DNA of 64,000 nt from Neurospora tetrasperma FGSC 2508 (GCF_000213175.1 NW_009799101.1:826077-890076); one strand, 5' to 3'; counted from the first letter of the stretch, positions 37,201 to 51,914 are shown. A program made the numbers and translations. The notes: generated by a model not told the origin, from the letters alone.

Positions 37201-40200
37201 CGCCTCGAGCGGCGAGCCTTTTATTGCCCATTCAATACCGTGTAGCCGTCGGGTTGGGGGTGCCAGCCCCTTCCCCCCTCCCCCCCTTTATTTTTTTCCT
37301 CAACCTCTCGCTTTGCCTTAATTTGCTTGATACAATTTCATGCCAGTGCTAACCTCGCCTAAACAGGACTCTCTGTCAATCAACCTGAAGCCGCACGGAT
37401 GGACAATAAGGCCCTCTTGCCCATGGCTTGAGCCTGCAAAGTTCGGGGGCCGCAGTGAGAATTTCAAGTCATTCATGTGGCAAATGGAAAGCTGACAGTT
37501 CACGAGAGCACCCGCGAGCACCTTATCCTCGTGTACAGGTGTCTCGTAAACCTCCGCGAGATTATCCAAAACAAATTCGTTATTGGAGGCATGCCAATGA
37601 CTAGCGCCTGGCCCTATGCTTTCCGGTGGTTAGCGTAGCGCCTTTCAGGAGACAACGAAGCGGGACGGAGCTTTGAGATTGAGAGGATTTATCCCCACCG
37701 GACCGGTTCCCCGTCTGCTGTATGGAGACGGCGCCCGGCGCCGTAGCTTGATCAATAGCGGAGACTGCGTAAGTCACTCCAAACGACTCCGCACCACCAC
37801 AGATCATGATGCCGGTCCGGAAGGATACCCGTCCTTGCCTTTGCCGACAGAGAAAGCGGGCACATTTGCGAGTTAGAGCGAGAGAGATACCTAAACATTG
37901 AAGTGCGTGCCGGACAACCGGATAATGATAGAAGAGAAGGCCGGTGTAGATATGTCAAGGAACTGGTGTATACGATTGTAACTTCGACGAAGATATTACA
38001 TTGTGCGTCGCGCTTTTTTCTAGCACGTTTAAAACGTAACGCGGGGAATTGACGATGGTCAGACAAATGTTTCGGACAAGAAATCCCAAACTTCCAAATC
38101 TATCAAAGACTGTTAGTTCGAATTATTCCATGTACACTCAAAAGAACGTTCGTTCAAACGCAGGCAACCTAAGCCAGCCGCATAACCAAAGGTCCACCAC
38201 TCATAAGTACGAAATCCAGATTGCAGCCAACCGAAACGACCCGAATGACTGCACCATTGAACGTGGAGGCTGTACCATTGGAGGTCAGATCGCAATTATG
38301 AAAGATAGGCGACCCGGGCTATTGGGACCGCACTATAGTCTGGTGTCTTTGCGTGATGAATGTATGGGGTTCTTGTGAGAAAATCCCGGATACACTACTT
38401 CTTTGAGGCTAGTTGACCGGTTTCCAAGCCCATGGAACTTGGGAAGGGCGTTGCGCCGCGGCCGTGCCGCTATGGAACTGGCCGAATGTTAAACATTTTT
38501 CGCGCGCGCGCGTGTGTGTAACGTGAGATGGGGAGTGTCTCATTGCTCGCACTCTCATGACTACCTCTAGAGGTAGGTAGCCACCTCAAGGTACCGAAGC
38601 TTGAGAATGAGCACAATACCTTTGGGACACCAGTCAGTGCAACCAGAGTAGATATATGTATTCCGTCCCCAGCATCAGAACAAGACACAGCGGACTCTTG
38701 AACCATGCTACGGAAGGCGGATTACCATTTTCATTAACTTATTCTCACTGCTCGTTAACGTAGTGGATTGTGCAACCTGCTTCTACCCATACCAACGTCA
38801 AAGGCCTTCGACGTCTGTCTGTCTCATAGCGGGGAGCGCCAACCGAACGAGTCTCGGCTGGAAGGTCGCATGGAAGGGTCCAGGGTTCAGGCGGGAGGGA
38901 AGAAATAGCGTCAGTTGCACAACTTTTCCCCCTTTTTCTAGCATTGTTACACGAAGATGGGATTGCCACGTGTAATACGTACCCTTTTGGTCTTTCGTGT
39001 CAAAGTCAGGGATATTTTGCAGCTTCCGGAGACGTCAATCCGCATGGCTATATTGCTGGCCGCCGACGACATCAACATTTGGCCCCGAGCGCGCCGGCGG
39101 CAGTCGCGGCCTCTGGCCTGATAAATCAAGCATTGTATCCGTTACCGCTGGCACAAAACCGTCCAGGAATACAAAACGCGTTGTCAAATCAATCCAAGGC
39201 AGCATCAAATGTCAAGAATGCATTCTTCTTTTCGTGCTTCCACTCCCTGCTACAAGGGTTGTCTTGTCTATTGCCGTGGGAAACTCGTTAACCCGTAGCA
39301 TTGTGTATACAACATCCTCTTTGCCAACAACTCCCGAGCTTTCGGCCCGCCTAGATGCACCCAGGTATTCAGATACATATCAGTCCGTCCGCATTCATGC
39401 CGAGTTTGCGTGTCGCTTCCATTCCTCAGTTTTGAGAGACACCAAATATTCTTTGAATTCTACACTAAACATGTCATGATCTTGAACTGATGCTCAGTTT
39501 CCTATCCGATGGATACCAATTTAGTTGGTGACCCAATATCATCGAGCGCGCCTGGGATTGACGTTGAAGTTCGAACTGTCGTTGATCAATAGTCAGGTCG
39601 GGTACCTCCACAGGGGGGGCCACTTTGTTTTGCTCCGATGTGGAACAGGCTCCCAATCCCGTCCAGCAATTGGAACACGCCCTTTTCCTTGGCAGTTGGT
39701 AATTCATCCGGAAAGACAGGCATCTTGCGAACATCCCTTGGCATGTTGCATTGCCTATCATTTTTGCCGTCACGGGGCTCACCTTTGGCATCCACAATCG
39801 ACGGGCGTATCTATACATACAGTATGTCCGCTACAAACCAGGCAAGAATAATTGAAAACAGCGAATGTGACCAACATTTCTATTCACCGACAAGGCAGCT
39901 CACTTTTCAAATCTTTTTTATTTTTTTCCCCCTCTTAATATCGCGAGGCCACTAACTGATTGGCAGTGCAAGGATCACCCGATTTGTGTATGTATCCGGT
40001 TCCCCTTACCGAACTGACGGTGGCAGGCCGCTACCAAAGAAAAAGGACGTTTTAAGCTTTTGTGCCCTTTGTTTTACCTTTGTTTTTAGTCTGTGTTTTC
40101 TTCGGCACTAAACTAGTACGAACGTATGGCCGCTCACTGTTCCTGACTAGCGCGACACCAATTTCTCGGGGCCGCCCGCGCTGGGTCGGCTCGCTAAAAG

Positions 40201-43200
40201 GTAAGGTATGTAGTGGTAACTTACAAGACGTATCTGGTACGTACTTGTCACCATGAGGTACACACACCAGTGAGCTTGTGTATGCCCAATTGCCGGCGGC
40301 AAGTTGAAAGTTTTGTATTGTCTGGAAACACGAAAAGCCAACCTTCTTTGCCCAAACTGCAAAAAGCCAATCCGGAGTAGCGGTCATAAGTCGGCATTGT
40401 ATTATTGCAGATGCCGGAAAGTCTTCCCTTCCTGACCATTTCGCATGATGACGATGACCATGGACAAACTGCCAGGGCCTTTTCCATTACCATTCCAGGT
40501 TTGATGTGTTTTGCACTATCACTTGGATCGTGTACACTACTTTTCAGTGGCGTGTAGGCATGTTGAGGCACGCGCCAAAATAGGTAGTGACACGATGCCC
40601 GCTAGTGAGTGGCTGCACTGGTGCCCGTCGATACATCAATACCTACCCCAGAATATTCCTTCCTTCCGTGTCGGAAAGTGGGCTAGCGAGAAAGCCAAAC
40701 TACCTACATGATGCTTTTGGCTGTCGCCTTCCACTTGTCACCGAGGCTGCCTGCAACGAACAGAAAGCCGTCTGTCGGGAATGGCAAATGTCAGCCCATC
40801 CCAGTCCACCGTTCCGTAAAGTCAGCCATCAAGTGAAATTTGGGTGAATGTGTGGCTGCCGTGCTGCCGTCATGGCTTTGTTTGCGTTGCCACCGACAAC
40901 AGCCCCCAAGCTCTCTGTCTCGAAACAGCAATTCTTGGCGACATTGAACATCATCCAATGTCTTCTTGGATCAGTGGAAGAGTGGCAGGTGGTGTGGAAA
41001 ACAAAAGTCCGGACACGCTTATACCAAATCAGACCCAGCGAGTGTCCGGACCTTTTTTTCACACCACCTGAGTGGATTTGATCGGTGCGCCAAGTCTCCA
41101 AGCAAGAGATGTGCTTGTCGCGACAAGAGAATGCATATCGCGGTCTACGCGGTGAGTTCTTTGTAGTAAAAGCAACGCAACAATGAAAGAACATGGCTGG
41201 GGAGACGTTGAAACGTGGAAGCAAAAGCGAAGCGGTGTGAGCAGTTGAAGCAGGTACAATCCAACTGGTGAAGGACTTCAATGCTCAGCTGATGTTGCCG
41301 AGCGTTGACAACTCGTCCCCTTTTGAATGGAGGAGACATTTCAGCCCTCCAGTCAGCAGTGCATATCGAAAAAGATGACCGAATTCCAATGGTCAGTCAA
41401 CTCTCTCCGTGTGCTCTGAAAGCATCAGCTCAGAATGTTACAAGTTGTTTTTTTTCCGGTAGACTTGCGTAGGAAACCCGACAACCAGCACCTTGCAGAT
41501 ATGTTCATTGGGTAATTTACGGCCTCGAACCACTCCGTTTTGTCTTCTACCGACAGTAGAGACAATGTCCATCATCGACCTGTTGTCGCAACACCAGTCT
41601 TGATCATGAACTTGGCTAGAGGACGCTAGATTTGATGGAAGTAAACGTGAGTAGAGGTGCTACGAGTAAAGTCTGACTGCTTTGATATGATTTTTTTTTC
41701 TCACCAACCTCCTTGGCCTGGATGATGGTGGAGGATGATTTCTCTTTGGGTGATAAGCGTGGAGGCGGCATGGGAGCATAACCAACTGAGACGAGGGTAA
41801 CGCTGTGATGACAACGGTGGGGGGAAGAAAGGAGTTTACGATCCAATCAATCAGCCTGGACTAGCGCAGACAAAGCGGCCTTGCCCCCTTTGGTCAAGTG
41901 TGAGCCGGGGATTGGTGAGCCATCGCATTGCTTGATAGGCCTTGCTTCTTCGGGTATGGTTTACTGCTTGTGCATCTCCCATGCTTCTGTTGGGTTGCTG
42001 CTAACCAAACTGCAAGAGGCTCTGTTGATAGCTTCAACTGAACCCACCGTAACACGTAGGTCGCTACATACTACGTACAACCGTACCTTACCTATCCGCC
42101 TCATCCTGTTGGGGGCCGTTCAGCGCTCGCGCCGTTAGCACTAGGCTTTAGCCGCATTGTAAGGCCTACGGCTCGATATTTCCTTTGAAACACAGAGGAT
42201 AGAACGCTGAAGCTGCGTGAGACCGCGCTGACGGTGACGTAGTTCAGTACAACCTCAGAGTAAAGCTGCAGCTACGCGAATGCACGTGATGGCAGCATTG
42301 TTGAAACCAAGGTTCTTTTTGGTTGTAGTTGACTCGCACGTTCCCTTCCGTCGAAACTTCCATCGGAAGGGTCGGACGAAGATACTTGGGATGCAGATGG
42401 TTTTCGCGACCCTCTCTACAATTTCTCTCCATCCCCATCATGGCGGCATGTACGGGAAGACACAGCTGAAGGTGCAATCAATGAAGCAACAGCGGGTTGG
42501 CCTGATAGGGAGCGTCCGTTGCTCACCGGACTCCACCGTACCGCGATCTCGGCTTGGGACCCTACCGCCAAGTCATATGAATATTGACCGTATTCGTATG
42601 AAAGTGATGCAGCATGCCAGTGGGCATTTGCATTGCCATCCAGATTGTGTAGCCCCTAGAAACTATCCGGCCAGTGAATGCCCTGTCACTGCCTATGTCC
42701 CGGAGAGAATCTCGAAGCCCGGTCGCTGTTGACTTGTTGTTGCTTGAATGCTTCGTTTTGTGTGTGACAGAGTTTTTCTGTTCGTGCAGGTTACCATCGA
42801 CGCCATCTATCGAATGTCATTGTTGGCTGGCAAGGATGGCAAGTCGGCTACCGGCTCTGGCTTCTTTGCCCACTTGCCCGAAAGAAAAAAAAAAAAGAAA
42901 AAAAGTCCTTCGCTTTGAGCCAACCAACACACAGCAGAAGTTGGCGGCCATATTTCCGCGCTGAAGGCACCCAATCCTATTTGACGGAGGCAACACAGCA
43001 TATGGCCTCGAGTGGTCGAGTGGTCGAGTGGCATGGCCGCATTGCAAGGGATTGACGGCGGCCAGCGAGGGCCAGCCAACGATGGTCGGTTACGTAGCAG
43101 GGGTTCGCGCAAATCTGGAGACGGGACCCATGGAAGGCCAAGGGGGGCGGGAAGTCGTTGTCAGTCGCTCGCTGGTGATCACGGTGTGCAGCGTTCACGG

Positions 43201-46200
43201 TGCCGCGCCGGTGCAGCTCGGTGCAGTATGGTGCAGTGAGTGAGTGTGAGTGAGTGAGTGACAGACTGACAGATGGGCCACGCCTCTGCCTCTTTGTGAA
43301 CTCGTTGCGGTCTGTTTTCTCCCGTCCCCGCCAAACGTCGTCAAACGCCGTCGACTTCGAACGTCGTTGAAGTGGTTATCGGCGACGAAGGCGGAGACGT
43401 GAAGTCAGCAGCGTAGCAACGGTGCCACCTTGAGATACCATACTGGGAAGTCTTTTGCTTGACGCTGCCCTCCTTCCATTTAGATCTGGCATGATCTGGT
43501 GAAGATGTCCTTTTCTGGTCAATAGCTCCATGTAACGAGGTAACAGGTTACCTGGTATCTTACAGATACGGAAGCTTGAGGGTCGAACGGTGCAGTCATG
43601 GGTAAATTACAGAAAGCACTGTGTGCTCAATTGGCCCAACGGTGTGTAAGTTACGACGGACGCAAAGGTGCAGCTCTACACACTGTGCGGTACAGCACCG
43701 CGTGGATCCGTCAAGTCATTAGTCTCCGGGCTTGCAGCTTGGGTTACTTGGGCTACTTGGGAATTAGTTGGCCGTGCATTTATACCAGGACCAGGCACCT
43801 AATTTCAACCTCAGACGATGTATGAATTGCGGTTTTCTGGCCGACGGCATCATCATCCACGTCCTTTCCTTATCTCTGCTGGCCATCACTGGCAGGTGGT
43901 CCCCTTCACCGCTGGCGTGACTCGGGGGTTACCTTGCGGCTCGATTTCCCATTGCAGGTGGGCGAGTGAACGCTTCTTTCTCCTCACCAGAACACCACTG
44001 CCGATTTTGCCATGAGCGTCCAGGCGGGGGATCGCCCCGTCGGCTGCTCCTTGTTGGGACGAAGGGTTAGTTAGATTCCCAAGGCTGTTTAACATTCATA
44101 CTACACCCTACTGACTATGATCTTTGGGCCACGTTGACACTATGTAGAGCTAAGGTTGGTAGTTAACGCCGAAGTGCCAGCCGCGATCCATCCGCGTGAA
44201 CATGTCCCTGAGCTCCGACGTTCAGCTACCTCTTCGTCTTCCATTCCGCGATTGAGTGCTTCAATTGGCCAGCTTCCGATTCGCATTGACCTGTCTCTGA
44301 CAGAGGATAAAGCTGGATGGCCTCTAGAACGGCGGGAGAAGCCCTCGCATATCTATGTGTACCACTCGTGATCTGACCAAGTCTACACTAGACTTGGGTT
44401 CTGAGATCTCAGATCAGCTCACATTGTGGCTCCTCTGGTAGCCAAGTTGCAAGTGCGTGCTCAGCCGTGTCATCACAGAAATTCAGAACAGTCAGAGCGA
44501 AAGTGATGGATTTTGGGCGAGGTCAGGATGCATTTGGATGTGATCTGCTGATCAAGGGTTCCCCCCATCGACGATGTACACGTTAGCTAACAAGATCCAT
44601 GAGGCCATGATAGCGGCACCATACCGATGCCGAGCCTTCTACACTAGCTACGTGGGCGAGATATGCCGTGTCTCTCACCATGACCCTTTCAGGCCAAGTC
44701 TCCCACATTCCGCCGAGTCTCATGGATCGCCTCTTGTTGCGCCTTTCCCCACCCCCACACGCTAACCAGTCAAGCCAGAGCCATTGTCGGGAGCTCCACA
44801 AGACGTTCCTCTCGCTGGACTCGAGATTTCTTCCTGGTCCCCAAGTCGGACCCTTTCTCGTGGGTTTTGATTACGCACCAAAACATCTTCGCTCTGCCTT
44901 CTCCTTCCTAAACCATGTACTCACTGCCCGCACAGTACCAATTCAGCCTGATTCTCCCTATCATAACTATTTGTGTCATTTCCCCTATCCTATCTTTCTC
45001 GACGCTGACTTGTCCGTTGCAGGCTAGCGGTGTGAACTGGTGGTCGACAAATGTTTGTAAATACAAACCTGAGATCGCAATGTCCGGTACATACATACAT
45101 ACGACGACAATTAAAGCCTACCGGAGATCGAGGTCCACTGAAAGTCGTCTTGCTACTGTCGGATGGTGAACGGTGAGATCCAAAGGTGTGAAGCCATTCC
45201 TGGCTGATGGCAGGGCTTAGTCGGCTCCTGATCGTCCCCTAGGGCCCCTAACTCTGCGCAGTTAACGCAGTAGCATTAAGAATCTGTAGGGTCTTCTTAT
45301 CCCCAGAGCCGCGTCGTGCCAGCAGAGTGGTTGCACTAAGGATAGCGTAGCATAGCGTTGAGCTTGAGGCTGTCGACCAAGGACCTTCTCGCTCCTTAGC
45401 CCAAAGAATTGCCGACGCTGCCTGCCTGCAGTTCTCTCTCTTTCCACCCAGGCGCGCCAGGCAAAAGGGCCTTGCATGTTTCATCCTCTCCGCTGAGTTG
45501 TTTACACAGTTCACACTTGCTGGCCTGTCCCCACCGTTTGGAGATTACCCAAATGGCGAGCTCGTAACGCTGGTACGTACCGTACGCATGTATTTTTCTG
45601 ATACAGATGCTCACATCGATTGTAGTGTACATGGTGCATTCGAGGCAGGTAACTTGTGTCGACTGCATGATCGCTCCGCAACACTAGACCTCGTTGGACA
45701 TCGCATGCATGTGGCATGCCCAAAGATCAAGGACGGCGCTTGCACCACAATCGGCCAAGACTGTCCGGGCCACTGATGCAAGCACCGCGAGACAACATCC
45801 CGTTCAGGCATTTACGAACTAATACTACGGCGCCTGCTTACCGCATCTGTCGACAATAAAAAAAAAAAAACGGCCTTTTACAGAAAAGGAGTGTCCATCA
45901 ACGCGGGTCCATAACGGCCTTTCTTAACCACCCGAAATAATGATGCTGTTAGTCACGGAGATCAAATTTGGCAAGTGGACTCCAACTCCCTTTCTCACCT
46001 CGCGCAAGACCACAACAGAAACATAGCGGACGGGGGTGGCCTTGATTGTGTGGACGTGTTCGTTTTACAGAAAGAGTTGAACCGAGAGCCTAGTTCAACG
46101 GATAGGCTCTCTTTAGCCTGCCTCCGCTTTGAAGCTCCATACGCTAAGCTTCCGAGCCCGCAAGTGTGCGGGCTTGGGAAAGAGGCTGAGAGGAGAACAG

Positions 46201-46971
46201 AGGGGAGGGGGCTACGTGGAGCCCACAAGGAGGATATCGCTAGCAAAGACGGGGGTCACAAATGGTGTGCACATAAGAAGCAGGGACTTTCCCTGTTTAT
46301 CATGTTCGGTCGACTCTTTTGCTCCCTGGACCAACTCCGCTGAAACTCCGTTCACTGCGGATGCCGAGACACACAATGGATTCCCGGGGCCTCTCCTCCT
46401 CCTCACCTTGAAGATGGTCAGCCGCTGACGGGTGGACGGTAGCGATAGGCCGAGTTCTTTAGGTCAGTGCCCGCTCAACACTGACAAAAAAAAATCTCCA
46501 CTGGGGGGGTCGTTACGGCGGCACTTCCTAGTCTCCGCCAAGATTGCGTGCTGGACACAGACACAAGCCCTTTCATTACTCGATGGATATGGTCGAGGGT
46601 CATTTGGGGCCCGTTGACGGGAGATGCCGCGTCCTGGTTCTCGTATCGCCGGGCCGATGACCACCGAGATCATCATGGCCGCCGAAATTTGTGTTGTGAA
46701 ATCGGACCGTAGAGATGGGACGGGATAGCGTCCGACTACCTACACTACGAACGACTAGCAACCCATATGGAGTGAGAAAAGGGGTCCTTGCTCCTTTTTC
46801 TCAACCTTCAGGGCCTCTTGTCTTACATTGTACATCGCTGGCGGCTTTTCTGTCTCACGCTTGGCTCTTGGGCAGCAAGACGCGGTCACGGTCGAACGCG
46901 ATCATGTGTGGGCTTTTCGAGGCTGATCGCACGCAGGGTACAAGAGAGAGGAGGGGGGGGGGGGGGGGGGG
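34241..46971. other. Gene-poor region upstream of con7, part 1
   Basis: About 12.7 kb of non-RIPed, ordinary-composition DNA with no gene I can support. The many open frames are short, overlap on both strands and lack recognisable motifs. Simple sequence includes (CG)n/(TG)n at 38501-38520, GTCGAGTG repeats at about 43012-43034, GTGAGTGA repeats at about 43237-43260, an A-rich tract at about 42886-42905 and an A tract at 45858-45870. It could contain the con7 promoter and a long leader, or non-coding transcripts. A 19-base G run (46953-46971) abuts the gap. Confidence 0.5.
44915..45169 (+). other. Small open frame with a signal-like N-terminus
   Basis: An 84-codon frame. Residues 9-32 are strongly hydrophobic (FSLILPIITICVISPIL), followed by a Cys/Trp-containing mature part (VNWWSTNVCKYKPE). 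It is preceded by a long pyrimidine-rich stretch (44780-44910) like a fungal leader. It could be a small secreted or membrane peptide, but it may be accidental. Confidence 0.2.
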
Positions 46972-47857
46972 NNNNNNNNNNNNNNNNNNNNNNNNNNNNN
47001 NNNNNNNNNNNNNNNNNNNNNNNNNNNNNNNNNNNNNNNNNNNNNNNNNNNNNNNNNNNNNNNNNNNNNNNNNNNNNNNNNNNNNNNNNNNNNNNNNNNN
47101 NNNNNNNNNNNNNNNNNNNNNNNNNNNNNNNNNNNNNNNNNNNNNNNNNNNNNNNNNNNNNNNNNNNNNNNNNNNNNNNNNNNNNNNNNNNNNNNNNNNN
47201 NNNNNNNNNNNNNNNNNNNNNNNNNNNNNNNNNNNNNNNNNNNNNNNNNNNNNNNNNNNNNNNNNNNNNNNNNNNNNNNNNNNNNNNNNNNNNNNNNNNN
47301 NNNNNNNNNNNNNNNNNNNNNNNNNNNNNNNNNNNNNNNNNNNNNNNNNNNNNNNNNNNNNNNNNNNNNNNNNNNNNNNNNNNNNNNNNNNNNNNNNNNN
47401 NNNNNNNNNNNNNNNNNNNNNNNNNNNNNNNNNNNNNNNNNNNNNNNNNNNNNNNNNNNNNNNNNNNNNNNNNNNNNNNNNNNNNNNNNNNNNNNNNNNN
47501 NNNNNNNNNNNNNNNNNNNNNNNNNNNNNNNNNNNNNNNNNNNNNNNNNNNNNNNNNNNNNNNNNNNNNNNNNNNNNNNNNNNNNNNNNNNNNNNNNNNN
47601 NNNNNNNNNNNNNNNNNNNNNNNNNNNNNNNNNNNNNNNNNNNNNNNNNNNNNNNNNNNNNNNNNNNNNNNNNNNNNNNNNNNNNNNNNNNNNNNNNNNN
47701 NNNNNNNNNNNNNNNNNNNNNNNNNNNNNNNNNNNNNNNNNNNNNNNNNNNNNNNNNNNNNNNNNNNNNNNNNNNNNNNNNNNNNNNNNNNNNNNNNNNN
47801 NNNNNNNNNNNNNNNNNNNNNNNNNNNNNNNNNNNNNNNNNNNNNNNNNNNNNNNNN
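46972..47857. other. Assembly gap 2 (N run, 886 positions)
   Basis: A run of N directly after a 19-base poly-G tract, so the break was probably caused by the homopolymer. Open frames that cross it are artefacts. Confidence 0.99.
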
Positions 47858-50800
47858 GGGGCTGGTCTAGGCTGGACTGCTGCTTGACAGCTAGGTATAT
47901 CGATAGCCGCTGCCTGCTGCTATGTACATACAGTACTAGAGACTGCATGGTACACCTCTGGGTCACTCAGTGGAATGGGATTCGGCGATGATACCTCATG
48001 GATAACATCTTTTCCGCCCCCGGGGGCCGGGGACAGGGACCGGGGCCCGCCTTAAACCCGCGATGGGCGGTTTTATTCTGTCCACACAGAGGACCTGGTT
48101 GTACCGCTGGATGCCGCGCCTCGTTGTAATCAGATCCCCTTGGTATGTAACCAACCCCCTCTATATGTCCTTTGGGTGTAGCGTGCTATCGGAACGCATG
48201 GATACAGGCTATCATGTACAACACAGCAGCACAATATCACCTTAGCAAGTGCTCTCTAGCCTCTTGTCGCAGGTTGTCTCATCGCTAGTACTCCCACTCT
48301 CGCGTGGTCTCGTGGTCCTCGTGATGGTAGCAAGCATAAGCCGTAATCCGACGGCTTGAAGTCATCGGCTGTGGTGGGTGATTACTAACCGATACCGGCG
48401 CTAGGCCGATGTACGGGGAAGAGGAAACGGAGTGAAAGCCTGTGATTGCGGTTGTCAACACCAACCGCAATTATCGTTGATAGCGAAAGCCGCTTTCGTT
48501 TCTCGTTGGAGAAGACTTGAATGGAAACAGGCTTGGCAGTTCTTCTTCAGTTCATAACCGGATGATGGAGGTGTGGAGGCTGAACTCGAAAAAGTTGCCA
48601 GATGGCTATTGCAGCTCTGCGGAGGAAGGAACCGGAATATACATGGGGGAAAACTACCTCAAGTACATGGCAGCAACGTTACGACGGTGGCATCGTTGCT
48701 TCTTGTACCTTCCTCCATATATCGCACGCATCAGTCTAGTGTAGTTTCCCCATTACAGGTGAGGCTCTGTCCATGAACTAAGTCTGGGCTGGCGCCAGCT
48801 ACAACCTCAAATTCCAACTGTCCTGTCGCAATTGCCGACGGCCTCGGAATACAAACCGTGAAGCTGGTGAATGGGACTATGTTTTAGTGGACTGTGCTGA
48901 GGGGATCCCCGTCGGACACATATACTATGTACACACAGACATACGTGTCAAGACAGTGGCTGGAACAGCGAGCGGTCAGCAGACCAAGCAGACAGGTCAG
49001 ACTACAGACCGCTCGCTGAACACCAACAGGCCAACTCAGCTCACCTTCTCCGACTTGGTTATTGACGTGGAATCACGCAGGATAGAACAACCGAAGGGTG
49101 ACCTCAAGTGAAATATCGAAATACTTGGGAACAGGGAGGAGGCGCGTTTCAGGAGGACGAGTCTCCGGAGGGCGCCAGCGATGCAATGTCCATTTGTCGC
49201 AATTGCACTTTCGAGCGAGGTCGTGCTATTGGTGATCAGTCGGATGAGAATCGCAACTCTTCCGTATTTGAAGGTCCGCACCCATCGGTGAGTCCGCCGG
49301 CGGTCAGAAAACACCCCAACCGCGGAGATGCGAGTCGAAATCCATATAGGTACCTCTACCTATCTATCGGTGTTCGACTTGGGTTATCAGCCCGCTTCTG
49401 CGTGGTAAGTGGAAGTTTCTTTTGGATACACAGTACAGTCATCTTCAGTTTTATTTGCTGTAAGTACTCACTATAGACTCAGTTGCCGGCACTGAGGTGG
49501 TGAGTGAAAAAAAAGTGCATGAGTCAGAGCACCCGGTCTGAGGATCCTTGCTGGTAAACTCAAGTCGGTCTTGAAGCTGGCTGGACTTTGATGACGGAGT
49601 TGTCTCCGACGTGCCATGTTAGCAAGAAGCTGTCCACGATGTGGACTGACTCGTCATGAATGAGATCGGCTTGTCGGTAGATTTCCAGCGAGTTCATATG
49701 GATAGGCATTCATGAGTGTCCCAAGCTGCTTCGCATAATTACCTATCCACAAGCACATCTTGTCACACCTTCAGCCAGCAAAGATGCTGTTTGATATGGC
49801 ACACTTGAGTGGGTTGAGATCATGTTGAAAAACGACCAAGTGATTGCGATCAGTAGGTATTTTCCTCTCTCGCAACTGAACGTTATTGTTGTATAGTGTA
49901 TCGCTCTGTCATCTCCAGTCATTCGCTAGATCTGAGTACATTATATAGTCATGGTATAGCAATGTGGCTACGATTCTTCTACTCAATCAAGTCTTGAAGT
50001 TAGCAACCCACTGCAGTTGGCATAACATTACCTTCACTTTACGAATCAATGAGCTTTGTAGTCCCAACCGCAGTGCAGTGCCACATATATCAAAACATTG
50101 CAGTTGATGAAGTTAAAGTGCAGGCCATAGGTGTCAGTCAGTACGGAACTGAAGCTTGTAGACAGAAAGGCCATTGTACTACCTAGACTTAATTATCTGC
50201 TCACTTGTCAGTGTATTAGTGATTCTCTACAGGACAGTACTATGATGCGAGCCCGTCCGTTGAATACCGTGGTCTATCTGTCCCTTGCTCATACCTAGAG
50301 GTACCTCTGCTTACCGTACCGGAGTTATGCCTTCAGTTAGCGCCGCAATGCTGAATTAATCAACCGCTGGTCTTTGGTCGTCACTGCCACTCGTTTGTTC
50401 AAGTTGCGATGAACTACTACAGTTCCGTCCGCCTTTACATCGCGGCACTCAAGCAGTCCTTCCCACTCACACGAGTCGTACCTTCCTCTGTCAGAGTCAC
50501 TGCTCACCCCGAGCCCCAGCACGAAGGCATCGTCACTTCCCTCCCTCACGGACGCCCCTCCCTCCCCCCTAGTATCTTCTGGTACAGTATACCGTATACC
50601 ACCTCTCTGCAGTAAGCAAGGGCAAAGGAGCAATTGTCGTACAGAAGTACCCACCTCTTGTATCTGTTAGTGAGCTCAAGTTTGTTCAAGTATGCAAAAA
50701 TCGATCGCTCTACTACGTACACTCTCTAACGAAATCGGTGGAATGGTACATTCGGCGGGTGCAGCGTTGAGAAAATCAAACCCGAACTCGCTCCACGAAA

Positions 50801-51914
50801 AAGTGTGTGCTGCTGGCGAGACAGCGACCAAAATGTTCGTCTGTACGAGACTGACGGAGTGAACAGATCAGCACTGGCATGTTAAAGAGCGAACATACCT
50901 CTAGATATGTCTGTACTCATTGACCAAGAAGCCGTACTACAATTTCACTCGTTCAAACCACGAAACTGAAATTAATTCGGAAACTGCAGTACAATGCTGC
51001 ACCTCAAGCATTAATGGATTTTCCGGGCTAAGTGAGGGCGGCGTCTCGCAGTCAATGAACATCGACACTTGAGTAGTCCTCCAGTCTTGTCAACAAACAA
51101 CCTTCGACGACTTCCTCCGCCGGCGATAGTACTCCTCTCTGACTCCCGGCCGGTAAACCATTCGCCCCATCCAACTTGTGCAGCGGTCTGCTAAGACTGG
51201 CGAGAAGTAGAAGGAAGACACCTAACTCAGCAAATCAGGAGAGGGCTTTTCTCCAGAAGCTTGTTAGAGGGGGTAGTAGAGCGATCGATTTTGCCAGTGT
51301 TGAGCTTCGACACTTACTAACAAAGGTACCCAAGTTCATCGATATCGCTGGCTCCTTTACGACTTACTCGGTTCGTCGTGTGTTCCGTGTACAATGGCGA
51401 TTTGTTGGGGAGTAAATGGTGATGTCAATGTTTGCCTGGGACGGGGCGGTGGTTGATGAGGAAGGAAGACTGAGTGCAGCACAGTGCTGTTAGACCAGAT
51501 CAACCCGATCAGTGAGGTGATTTATGCCTCCGTCAGCGTTAGAACCCACGGTCAATAGGAGAGTGTGAGTAGAGGTAGTGAAAAGAATCGAAGTGCGTGC
51601 AGTCAACTTGAAGTGCCATCGGCGGGAGCGAGACAACTGAGCAACTCAAGTACATTAGCCGACCAGTGTAGCCTGCAGTGTTTAAGATAGGAAAACAGTC
51701 TCACACTTGTTTGCTACTCGCTTATAGAAGAACCGAGGATTCAGCTGAGCAAACAAAAGTTCGGAGAGCTAGCGGAATGAAGCGCGACGCAGAAAGAAAT
51801 CTGATGCTCAGTCAAAGATAACCGACCCCAGAAAATAGATGCTGCTGTGTCCAACGCTGTCTGTCATATCGTGTGCCTCCGTCCATCAAGCCCTTTCTTA
51901 CTCTCGGCCAACGG
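47858..51914. other. Gene-poor region upstream of con7, part 2
   Basis: About 4.1 kb with no supportable gene. Short frames at 49108-49476, 50337-50654 and 51176-51415 have no recognisable content. Composition is ordinary and not RIP-like. Confidence 0.45.
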
